A stretch of 9,609 nucleotides of DNA from Sulfurovum sp. (GTDB lineage: Bacteria > Campylobacterota > Campylobacteria > Campylobacterales > Sulfurovaceae): NCBI GenBank assembly GCA_015493425.1, contig WGDG01000206.1, forward strand, positions 1-9,609, given 5' to 3'. Position numbers and translations under genes: made by a program. The notes under the pieces are model-generated. The model made no database searches and was not told the origin of the DNA. It saw only the letters and a list, made by a program, of their open reading frames with translations. Positions 1 to 6,161 of this stretch are shown one piece after another (the first letter of the stretch is position 1; the number at the start of each line of letters is the position of its first letter).

Positions 1-1931
1 ACTTCATTATTATTTTTCTGCTGGTCAGTTTTGTAACCCGTACGGTGCTGCTTGCAATGACATTCAATCTGGCGGATACATCGCCTGTAGAGATGCTCAA
101 AGTATTTGCAACAGGAATGTTTTACGATTTTGTGGCAGTATCGTATTATTTGATTCCCTTTGTGATCTACCTGATTGTAGTACCCCGGAAGATTTTTAAC
201 TCAAAACTGCATAAGGTCATCGCGCTGTTGGTCTATTTTGCAGTGATCTACTCGGTGGTGTTTAACGGCTTTAGCGAATATTTCTTCTGGGAGGAGTTTG
301 GAAAACGTTTCAACTTTATTGCCGTGGACTATCTTGTCTATACCCATGAAGTGATCCACAATATCCTTGAATCTTACCCGATCCCGCTGCTGCTGGCGAT
401 CATTTTGCTGATTACCGGAGTGATCTTTTATATCAATCATAAAAAGAGCCGTCTGCATAAAGATGCATTTTCCTGTGACATGTCGTTCTGGCAGCGCTTG
501 AAGATAGGCAGCATCTACCTTGCGCTGCCGCTGCTCTTTTTTGTGATGCTTGACAAGCAGACACTGGCCGAACGTATTCCCAACAAATTTGATCAGGAAC
601 TGGCAAAGAATGGGCTCTACTCACTCTTTAGCGCATTTCGGCACAATGAGCTTGATTATGAGGAGTTCTATAAAACACTCGATGATAACGCAGTGTTTAA
701 ACGGCTGCATACACTGCTTAAACGTGACAATACGACCTTTGTTTCAAACGACCTGCATGATATTGCACGAGAGGTGCATTATGACGGTACACCGCAGAAG
801 CACAATATCATTCTGATCATGGTAGAAAGTCTCAGTGCAGAGTACCTCGGGGCATTCGGGGACAAGCGCGGATTGACACCGCATCTGGATGCACTGACAA
901 AGAAGTCACTCTTCTTTACCAATCTTTACGCTACCGGTACCCGGACGGTACGGGGAATGGAGGCGGTGACGCTCTCCTTGCCTCCGACACCCGGACGCAG
1001 TATCGTCAAACGACCGGATTGTCAGGGACTTGACTCTGCAGGTGTGGTTTTCGGCAAGCTGGGGTATGAGAACAAGTTCATTTATGCAGGGCATGGCTAC
1101 TTTGACAATATGAACTACTTCTTTTCCCATAACGGCTTTAAAATCGTTGACCGTTTCGATTTTGCCGACGATGAAGTCACCTTCTCCAATGTCTGGGGGG
1201 TATGTGACGAAGACCTTCTGAACAAGGTTGCCAAAGAGGCGGACAGCTCCTATGCCAAAGGCAAACCTTTTTTCAGTTTTGTCATGACCACCTCCAACCA
1301 CCGCCCCTATACCTATCCTGACGGCAAGATCGATATCCCTTCCCATACAGGACGCCGCGGTGGGGTGAAGTATACAGATTATGCCATCCACAAATTTCTT
1401 GAAGAGGCACAAAAGAAACCCTGGTTTGACAATACCATTTTCGTGATTGTAGCTGACCATAACGGCGGCAGTGCAGGCAAGACGGCATTGCCGGTATGGC
1501 GTTACAAGATACCGCTGATTGTCTATGCCCCCAAACTGATTAAGCCCCGGAAGGTGACCAAACTTGCTTCGCAGGTTGATGTGGTACCGACACTGCTGGG
1601 ACTGTTGCATCAAAGCTACGAAGCAAAGTTTTATGGAGATGATATTTTAAGAGCAGACCATAAAGCGCGTGCCTTCATTGGAAACTATCAGAAGCTGGGG
1701 CTGCTTAGAAACGGTGCACTAACGGTACTTTCTCCCGATAAGAGCGTACAGCATTACCGCATTGAGAAGCAGACGCTTTACAGTGTGAAGTATGCAGAGG
1801 AGAAAGCAAAAGAGGCAGATGTCAATGATACGATTACCTACTATCAGAGTGCCAGCTGGCTTTACAAGCATCATGCACTCGGTGATGAGAATCTCACACA
1901 TAAAGATGCGCGTCAGTCAATACCGAGATAG
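1..1931 (+). CDS. LtaS/OpgB-type sulfatase-fold membrane phosphotransferase, 5'-truncated by the window
   Basis: The reading frame is open from base 3 to the stop at 1929-1931, so the gene begins upstream. The GTG at 45 is internal, because the 14 codons before it encode the rest of a hydrophobic helix. About five membrane helices come first (codons near 3-60, 125-190, 213-272, 378-435, 500-550), followed by a periplasmic sulfatase/alkaline-phosphatase-fold domain. Expected metal and catalytic residues are visible: Glu of an MVES motif (825-827), the nucleophile Thr in a GTRTVRG motif (945-947), His of SNHRPY (1299-1301), and Asp-His of VADHN (1455-1460). This is the plan of lipoteichoic acid synthase and of OpgB, which move glycerol phosphate or a similar head group from phospholipid to a glycan. 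In a Gram-negative cell the acceptor is unknown; osmoregulated glucan or another envelope polymer is possible. Its 3' end overlaps convergent ruvX by 19 bases. Family assignment is firm; the substrate is not. Confidence 0.88.
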   Translation, partial: FIIIFLLVSFVTRTVLLAMTFNLADTSPVEMLKVFATGMFYDFVAVSYYLIPFVIYLIVVPRKIFNSKLHKVIALLVYFAVIYSVVFNGFSEYFFWEEFGKRFNFIAVDYLVYTHEVIHNILESYPIPLLLAIILLITGVIFYINHKKSRLHKDAFSCDMSFWQRLKIGSIYLALPLLFFVMLDKQTLAERIPNKFDQELAKNGLYSLFSAFRHNELDYEEFYKTLDDNAVFKRLHTLLKRDNTTFVSNDLHDIAREVHYDGTPQKHNIILIMVESLSAEYLGAFGDKRGLTPHLDALTKKSLFFTNLYATGTRTVRGMEAVTLSLPPTPGRSIVKRPDCQGLDSAGVVFGKLGYENKFIYAGHGYFDNMNYFFSHNGFKIVDRFDFADDEVTFSNVWGVCDEDLLNKVAKEADSSYAKGKPFFSFVMTTSNHRPYTYPDGKIDIPSHTGRRGGVKYTDYAIHKFLEEAQKKPWFDNTIFVIVADHNGGSAGKTALPVWRYKIPLIVYAPKLIKPRKVTKLASQVDVVPTLLGLLHQSYEAKFYGDDILRADHKARAFIGNYQKLGLLRNGALTVLSPDKSVQHYRIEKQTLYSVKYAEEKAKEADVNDTITYYQSASWLYKHHALGDENLTHKDARQSIPR

Positions 1932-2302
1932 CGTTCGAGAATGATCTTGGCAGCGATAGAGTCGACCCGTCCGTCTTTTTTGTGCCGGAACTGTCCTGCC
2001 GTCAGTTCCTGCGCCTCGAAACTGCTTCCCTGTTCATCCTGATAGACTACGGGAATATTGAGTTCCAGCAATCCGACAAAATGTTTAATGCGCCGTTCCA
2101 TCTCCGCTTCGCTTGAACCGCCCTTTGGCAGTCCGACTACCAGTGTTTCAATCTCCCACTCTTCTAAAAATGCTTTGACATCACGTGCTGCCTGATTACG
2201 GTTTTTTCTGAGTATGGCATTTTGGGGCAATACGATCTTTCCGTCAAGGCATATTGCTGTGCCGATGCGTTTAAGTCCGACGTCGATACTTGCAGTTTTC
2301 AT
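1913..2302 (-). CDS. ruvX: RuvX/YqgF family Holliday-junction-resolvase-like nuclease
   Basis: A 129-residue protein of the RNase H-like RuvX (YqgF) family, linked to pre-16S rRNA 5' processing and proposed to resolve Holliday junctions. It acts in the cytoplasm. Visible motifs are D7 in the N-terminal IDVGLKRIG, the VVGLP strand at 55-59, E90 in a QDEQGSSFEA segment (usual form DERLTT.EA), and D114 in VDSIAA near the C-terminus, so the three acidic catalytic residues are all in place. Length is slightly shorter than the roughly 138 residues common elsewhere. The start at 2302 is the natural one, since the first beta strand follows directly. No Shine-Dalgarno sequence precedes it; a TATACT box lies 6 bases upstream instead. 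The gene stands alone, divergent from the kinase gene and convergent with the sulfatase, whereas in H. pylori ruvX follows dprA. Confidence 0.93.
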   Translation of the reverse strand: MKTASIDVGLKRIGTAICLDGKIVLPQNAILRKNRNQAARDVKAFLEEWEIETLVVGLPKGGSSEAEMERRIKHFVGLLELNIPVVYQDEQGSSFEAQELTAGQFRHKKDGRVDSIAAKIILERYLGID

Positions 2303-2308
2303 AGGGTG

Positions 2309-2314
2309 AGTATA
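2309..2314 (-). promoter_or_regulatory. Candidate -10 box for ruvX, placed for a leaderless transcript
   Basis: On the minus strand the hexamer TATACT ends 6 bases before the ruvX ATG (spacer CACCCT). A sigma-70 start usually falls 6-7 bases after the -10 hexamer, which here is the A of the start codon. No purine-rich ribosome site lies in the spacer. No good -35 is visible at 16-18 bases, which is common in Campylobacterota promoters. The position is inferred from the sequence alone. Confidence 0.4.
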
Positions 2315-2349
2315 TCCAAATTTGTTACAATAGAATGCATGTACTTGTG

Positions 2350-2406
2350 TATATAAAATTTATTTATGGCAGATAGAGAGTTTTTTTTATGTTGTTTATG
2401 TAAAAT
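2350..2406 (+). promoter_or_regulatory. Candidate promoter region for the hybrid kinase gene
   Basis: The 121-base divergent gap 2303-2423 is strongly AT-rich. Two -10-like sites face the kinase gene: TATATAAAAT at 2350-2359 and TAAAAT at 2401-2406. The second is preceded by a run of eight T at 2381-2388, the sort of T-rich upstream block that replaces a -35 in Campylobacter-type sigma-70 promoters. Which one is used cannot be decided from sequence. No clear operator or long inverted repeat was found in the rest of the gap. Confidence 0.3.
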
Positions 2407-2414
2407 AGAATTTT

Positions 2415-2419
2415 GGAGG
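2415..2419 (+). promoter_or_regulatory. Strong ribosome binding site that bears on the kinase start
   Basis: GGAGG lies 4 bases before the ATG at 2424 and 7 bases before a second, in-frame ATG at 2427. The second ATG has the better spacing, so the protein may begin at 2427 and be one residue shorter. Confidence 0.7.
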
Positions 2420-2423
2420 TTGG

Positions 2424-4571
2424 ATGATGAAGAAACTCTTTTTTATGTATTGGATAGGTACCGTATCCCTGCTTTTTGCCGGAACTGTTGTGATTGCATC
2501 GGAAAATACTTACTGGGTATGGGCAGCATTGGTATTTGCCGTAATCGGGGTATTGGTATGGGTTGTTTCCTCCCGCCGGACAAAAAAAATGGAAGAGATG
2601 TATCGGCAGATGCTTGAAAAGCAACAGGAGATTGAGCAGTCCCAGACTCTGTTTTTGGCAAGCATCAGTGAAAATATTCACGATATCGTTGCAAAGAACT
2701 ATGAGGATACCGCATATGTGCCGGATGTTGCAGGGGAGAAGGCTAAATCGATCCAGAAAGAGAAACGCCGTAAACTGCTTGATGTGACCAACGATCTCAT
2801 TGAGTTTCTCAGGCTCAAATCCAAAAAAGTCGAGATCATACATGAAAAATTCAACCTTAACAATGTACTCAACGAAGTTTCGGGTTCTGTCTGTTCGCAA
2901 TTCAAGGGAAGTGATGTCGAACTGATTTTCGATATTGACTCTAATATCCCACGTTACCTCATAGGCGATGCCCGTAACCTTGAACGGACACTTCAGAATC
3001 TGTTGGAGTATGTGCTCAGCGAGGTGGACAGCGGTGAGGTGACGCTGGAAATAGCGATGTTCGGCAACTATGAAGAGCAGATCGAACTGCAGTTTAGACT
3101 CAGCGACAAAGGGCAGGGGTTAAGTGAGGCGCAGATGGAGGCGCTTTTTATCCCAACGTATGATGAGGAGAGCCAGACCTACAGTGGATTGGGACTTTTT
3201 GTTGCCAAGTCCCTGATTGAAATGATGCAGGGAGTATTGGTGGTCGACAGTGTTGTGGGCAAGGGGACAACGTTTACCCTGACACTGCCTTTTGAAATGC
3301 TTGATCCGAGCAATCGACGTAATTACCGGCTGCCTGAAAAGGTACTGACCGCCAAAAAGGTTTTCATTGTTGACAGAAGCTACAACTCAGGATTGGCGAT
3401 CAAAAAGATGTTTGCCTATTTCCGCCATGATGTCAAGGTTGTAACCAAAGAAGAGTTCCTTGAAAAAAAACATGATTTAAGCCCCTATGATATTGTTGTA
3501 CTGGATGAATCTCTTTTCAACCCGCGTACGGTGGCATACCTTGATCAGTTGAAAAAGCAGAAAGCATTCAGGGTCATTGCGCTGAATACACTGCTACAGA
3601 AAGATGAGGAAGAAAAATATTCCGAACTTGTTGACAAAGTATTGAGCAAGCCGGCAAACCAGGAACGTGTTTTTGAATTGATCATCAATCTCTTTACGCC
3701 TCAGCGTGTCCAAAAAAGCAAAGAGGAAGAGAAGGGTCACAATGCCTATGGACTTACCCATCGCGGTGAAATACAGGAGGCTCCCCATATTTCACAGCAG
3801 AGTTTCCGGGACTTTTCAGGAAAGCGTCTGCTTATTGTGGAAGATGATAGGATCAACCAGAAGGTACTGACCAACATTCTCAAGGTTTCAGGGATGGAGA
3901 TTGCCATTGCCAATAATGGCCGTGAAGCGGTCGATATGGTCAAGGAGAGCCTGAAGCCGTTTGACCTTGTCTTGATGGATATCAATATGCCGGTGATGGA
4001 CGGGTATGTCGCTACGCAGATGATACGGCTTGAAAGTGAATATGACACACTGCCCATTGTTGCCTTTACGGCACTGGCGCTTGAGAGTGAGCGGGAGAAA
4101 ATCTTTAACAGCGGGATGAATGCCTATCTGACAAAGCCGATCAATATCGGCAAGCTCTATACGGTTTTTAAAATGTATATGCCCGGAAGCGGGGCACAGA
4201 AGCAGAGAGTGCAGGATCATCAAGTCATTGCCAGCGATGTCCTCGATATTCATAAAGGAATCAGGTATGCGAATGACAATGAAGGATTCTATATGGAGAT
4301 TTTGCAGGAGTTCCTTGATGCATATGGAAACAGCGGAGATCTTTTTGCCAAACTGGTACGTGAACACCGCTACGAGCAGGTAAAAATGCTTTGTTTGGAT
4401 ATGAAGGGGCTTACCGGAAGTATCGGTGCGACACAGATGTATCAGCTCATTGCCAAAATTCACCAAAAAGTGATTTACCATCAGGAGGAGATGCTTACTG
4501 AGTATATAGATGCCTATGAAAAAGAGCTTGGCCGGCTGAAAAGTGAAATTGAACGTTACCTCTCACGCTGA
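2424..4571 (+). CDS. Membrane-bound hybrid histidine-kinase-like protein with degenerate phospho-transfer sites (HisKA/HATPase-REC-REC-HPt)
   Basis: 715 residues. Two membrane helices (about 5-25 and 30-48) are joined by a few residues, so there is no periplasmic sensor domain; a charged, probably coiled-coil stretch (50-75) follows. The HisKA-like helix reads FLASISENIHD where relatives have FLANMSHEIRTP: the phospho-His is E83, and the nearest His is H86. In the ATPase domain (about 135-292) the G1 box DKGQGL (228-233) and G2 box SGLGL (254-258) persist, but the N-box Mg-binding Asn is Y196. REC1 (about 311-420) keeps D361 and K409 but has one acidic residue (D317) where two are usual, and N388 in place of Thr. 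REC2 (466-585) is complete: E473/D474/D475, D519, T549, K571. The C-terminal HPt-like bundle (about 605-715) has L658 where ArcB-type HPt domains carry the phospho-His (LDMKG against HKIKG). The architecture is clear. Loss of autokinase activity is inferred; a phosphorylation-controlled scaffold or an atypical kinase remains possible. The gene appears monocistronic. Confidence 0.85.
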   Translation: MMKKLFFMYWIGTVSLLFAGTVVIASENTYWVWAALVFAVIGVLVWVVSSRRTKKMEEMYRQMLEKQQEIEQSQTLFLASISENIHDIVAKNYEDTAYVPDVAGEKAKSIQKEKRRKLLDVTNDLIEFLRLKSKKVEIIHEKFNLNNVLNEVSGSVCSQFKGSDVELIFDIDSNIPRYLIGDARNLERTLQNLLEYVLSEVDSGEVTLEIAMFGNYEEQIELQFRLSDKGQGLSEAQMEALFIPTYDEESQTYSGLGLFVAKSLIEMMQGVLVVDSVVGKGTTFTLTLPFEMLDPSNRRNYRLPEKVLTAKKVFIVDRSYNSGLAIKKMFAYFRHDVKVVTKEEFLEKKHDLSPYDIVVLDESLFNPRTVAYLDQLKKQKAFRVIALNTLLQKDEEEKYSELVDKVLSKPANQERVFELIINLFTPQRVQKSKEEEKGHNAYGLTHRGEIQEAPHISQQSFRDFSGKRLLIVEDDRINQKVLTNILKVSGMEIAIANNGREAVDMVKESLKPFDLVLMDINMPVMDGYVATQMIRLESEYDTLPIVAFTALALESEREKIFNSGMNAYLTKPINIGKLYTVFKMYMPGSGAQKQRVQDHQVIASDVLDIHKGIRYANDNEGFYMEILQEFLDAYGNSGDLFAKLVREHRYEQVKMLCLDMKGLTGSIGATQMYQLIAKIHQKVIYHQEEMLTEYIDAYEKELGRLKSEIERYLSR

Positions 4572-4574
4572 CAA

Positions 4575-4604
4575 CGCTGAAAAAATGATTAGCGTATTTC
4601 AGCG
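4575..4604. terminator. Inverted repeat between convergent kinase and NlpC genes, possible bidirectional terminator
   Basis: Perfect 8-base arms CGCTGAAA (4575-4582) and TTTCAGCG (4597-4604) flank a 14-base spacer. The right arm overlaps the last codons of the minus-strand NlpC gene. A run of six A at 4579-4585 would read as U on the minus-strand transcript, but it partly lies inside the stem. The long loop and poor U-tract make this weak. It is the only termination-like structure seen in the 17-base gap. Confidence 0.3.
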
Positions 4605-5479
4605 ATGAAGGCATCTTTCTGAATGCTTTTACGCACTTTCTCCCGTACAGGAAGTGTTTCCGAACGGGTTGCATAAGGGCCTATGAGCAGCTTGTTGACC
4701 GTCTGTCCGTTGCGTGGGAAACGGATAATCTTGTAGTGCAGTCCCGCTCTGCTGATTTTGTAGAGCAAGTCCGCTTTCGGACGTCCGACAAATGAACCGA
4801 CCTGTACATAGAAATTGCCTTTTGCCCCTTTGGATTCCAGCTGTTGCATAGGTGCCTGAATGACAATAGCTTTGCCTTTGCTTTTTGATGTGGAAGCTCC
4901 CTGAGTTTTGGTAACAGAGGAGATGCTTTGTGTATCTTTCCAGGGCTTCTCTGCCTGTGCAATACGGAACTTCTCTTCAGGCAGGTATCTGCGGCAGACA
5001 CGCAGACGCTTTTTGTAGTAGGGGGAAGTGAAAAGGTTGGAGTACACCACCTCTTTTTTGGTCGTACTGGCATGGGTAAACCAGCCGTCACCCAGATACA
5101 TGCCTACATGGGTGATTTTTCTGGGATGATGTCTGTCGGTAGCGAAAAAGATGAGATCACCGTACTGGAGCTCGCTCACTTTGACTTTTTTCCCCACCTT
5201 TGCCTGTTCCCGTGCCACACGGGGGATCTCGATGCCCATCGATCCGTACATATAGTAGGTAAAACCGGAGCAGTCGAAGCGGTCGGGCCCCTCTTCCGCC
5301 CAGACATACGGGCTTCCCTGTAACTGCTTGACCATTTTTGCAAGGTTTTGTCTGTCAGGCGTGTAACGCACCTTTGGTTTGATCACTTCGTAGTGGGGAT
5401 GCTTTGGAAAGGCATCAGGGGTACAGCCTGAAAGTAACAGCAGTGAAATGGAAGCAGCAGCAAGGTAAAGAGGTTTCAT
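4589..5479 (-). CDS. NlpC/P60 peptidoglycan endopeptidase lipoprotein with C-terminal SPOR domain
   Basis: 296 residues. A signal peptide ends in lipobox LLSGC with lipidated C19, so the product is a Sec-exported lipoprotein. The NlpC/P60 papain-like domain spans about 45-165, with nucleophile C70 (DCSG), H124 (THVGMYLG) and third polar residue H136 (WFTHAST), the classical triad of Spr/MepS-type enzymes that cut cross-link or stem peptides. A polar Ser/Lys/Thr/Gln-rich linker (about 170-220) leads to a SPOR domain (222-296: YVQVGSF, KLLIGPYATRSE), a fold that binds glycan strands stripped of stem peptides and concentrates proteins at septa. The domain pair suggests a hydrolase working at division sites. 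It is the last gene of the minus-strand run, 40 bases after its paralogue. There is no Shine-Dalgarno; TATAAT lies 6 bases before the ATG, and a hairpin fills the gap, so it may have its own promoter. Confidence 0.9.
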   Translation of the reverse strand: MKPLYLAAASISLLLLSGCTPDAFPKHPHYEVIKPKVRYTPDRQNLAKMVKQLQGSPYVWAEEGPDRFDCSGFTYYMYGSMGIEIPRVAREQAKVGKKVKVSELQYGDLIFFATDRHHPRKITHVGMYLGDGWFTHASTTKKEVVYSNLFTSPYYKKRLRVCRRYLPEEKFRIAQAEKPWKDTQSISSVTKTQGASTSKSKGKAIVIQAPMQQLESKGAKGNFYVQVGSFVGRPKADLLYKISRAGLHYKIIRFPRNGQTVNKLLIGPYATRSETLPVREKVRKSIQKDAFIAEIR

Positions 5480-5485
5480 GCAGCA

Positions 5486-5491
5486 ATTATA
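5486..5491 (-). promoter_or_regulatory. Consensus -10 box directly before the NlpC-SPOR gene
   Basis: On the minus strand a perfect TATAAT is followed by six bases (TGCTGC) and then the ATG at 5479. Transcription would start at or next to the A of the start codon, giving a leaderless mRNA. No purine-rich ribosome site is present, in contrast to the sites before tatB, tatC and the upstream NlpC gene. No convincing -35 was found; the place where it would lie is occupied by the hairpin at 5493-5520. Confidence 0.4.
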
Positions 5492-5492
5492 G

Positions 5493-5520
5493 GGTACACC
5501 TCTTTAAAAGAAGGCGTACC
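5493..5520 (-). other. Intercistronic stem-loop between the two NlpC/P60 genes
   Basis: The arms GGTACACCTCTT (5493-5504) and AAGAAGGCGTACC (5508-5520) pair along about 12 base pairs with one bulged base, one G-U pair and a 3-base loop. The structure fills most of the 40-base gap and ends at the stop codon of the upstream gene. No U-run follows, so it is not a textbook terminator. It could stabilise the 3' end of the upstream message, weaken read-through, or affect the promoter beside it. Confidence 0.45.
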
Positions 5521-6149
5521 TACCCATGTCTGGGTACAGCCCGTCTGGGAAGCCCCTTGTCAGGTGTCCATGGCGTGGTGTAGCGCAAGCTTGTCTCTTC
5601 CATCTTTTTCAGAGGCGCGTCACAGTTCATATATCTTTTGCGTTCATCCAGACTGAGGTACCGGCGGCACACTTTGATACGGCGCATATATTTGGGCTCT
5701 TCTCTGAAGTTTGTGAGTGTCACCCGGCGTTTTTTGCTGCTTGCCTCGGCAAACCAGCCGTTGCCAAGGTAGATACCCACATGGCTGATACGTCTGCTGC
5801 GTTTGTTGGTACTGCCAAAGAAGATCAGGTCGCCATACTGCAAATCTTTAAAGGCGATCCTTTTGCCTACCTTCGCCTGTTCGCTCGCAGTCCGGGGGAT
5901 ATCTACACCCATTTTGTTGTAAATGTTGTAGGTTAGACCCGAACAGTCAAACGCGTTTGGCCCCTCTTCCGCCCAGACATAGGGTTTGCCAAGGCAGGAG
6001 TCCAGTAGCGCCTGAATATTCTTACGGTTTGGTGTACAGACAGGTTTGGGTTTAATAATGTCGTAATTGGGGTAATGATAGGGCTTTTTCTCGGCACATC
6101 CCTGCAGCACAAGGAGTATGATGCCTGCAGAAAGGAACAGTTTGATCAT
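5520..6149 (-). CDS. NlpC/P60 family lipoprotein, paralogue of the next gene, without SPOR domain
   Basis: 209 residues. A signal peptide with lipobox VLQGC gives lipidated C18. The NlpC/P60 domain (about 42-165) closely resembles that of the downstream gene: shared segments are KPYVWAEEGP, FDCSG, SEQAKVGK, LQYGDLIFF and VCRRYL. Nucleophile C69 and H123 (SHVGIYLG) are present, but the third catalytic position, His in the neighbour and His, Asn or Gln in most of the family, is E135 (WFAEASS). Activity may therefore be changed or lost. There is no SPOR domain; after the fold comes a basic tail of about 40 residues that I do not recognise. The start is supported by AAGGGGG (6154-6160), 4 bases before the ATG. 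It lies 12 bases after queA, so cotranscription is likely. The pair looks like an old tandem duplication followed by divergence. Confidence 0.88.
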   Translation of the reverse strand: MIKLFLSAGIILLVLQGCAEKKPYHYPNYDIIKPKPVCTPNRKNIQALLDSCLGKPYVWAEEGPNAFDCSGLTYNIYNKMGVDIPRTASEQAKVGKRIAFKDLQYGDLIFFGSTNKRSRRISHVGIYLGNGWFAEASSKKRRVTLTNFREEPKYMRRIKVCRRYLSLDERKRYMNCDAPLKKMEETSLRYTTPWTPDKGLPRRAVPRHG

Positions 6150-6161
6150 GATGCCCCCTTC

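Noticed and set aside
45..47. GTG at 45 as the start of the sulfatase
   Set aside because: The same frame is open upstream to the window edge and encodes the rest of a membrane helix, and there is no ribosome site, so the gene is truncated by the window.
906..1613. Minus-strand open frame of 235 codons inside the sulfatase gene
   Set aside because: It lies wholly antisense to conserved catalytic motifs of the sulfatase, and its product resembles no family I know.
2303..2423. Riboswitch or small RNA in the divergent gap
   Set aside because: The gap is only 121 bases, AT-rich, and shows no stable stem; it is adequately explained as two promoters and a ribosome site.
4589..6149. The two lipoproteins as Tat substrates because they follow tatBC
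   Set aside because: Their signal peptides have one or two separated Lys and no twin-arginine motif; both look like ordinary Sec lipoprotein signals.
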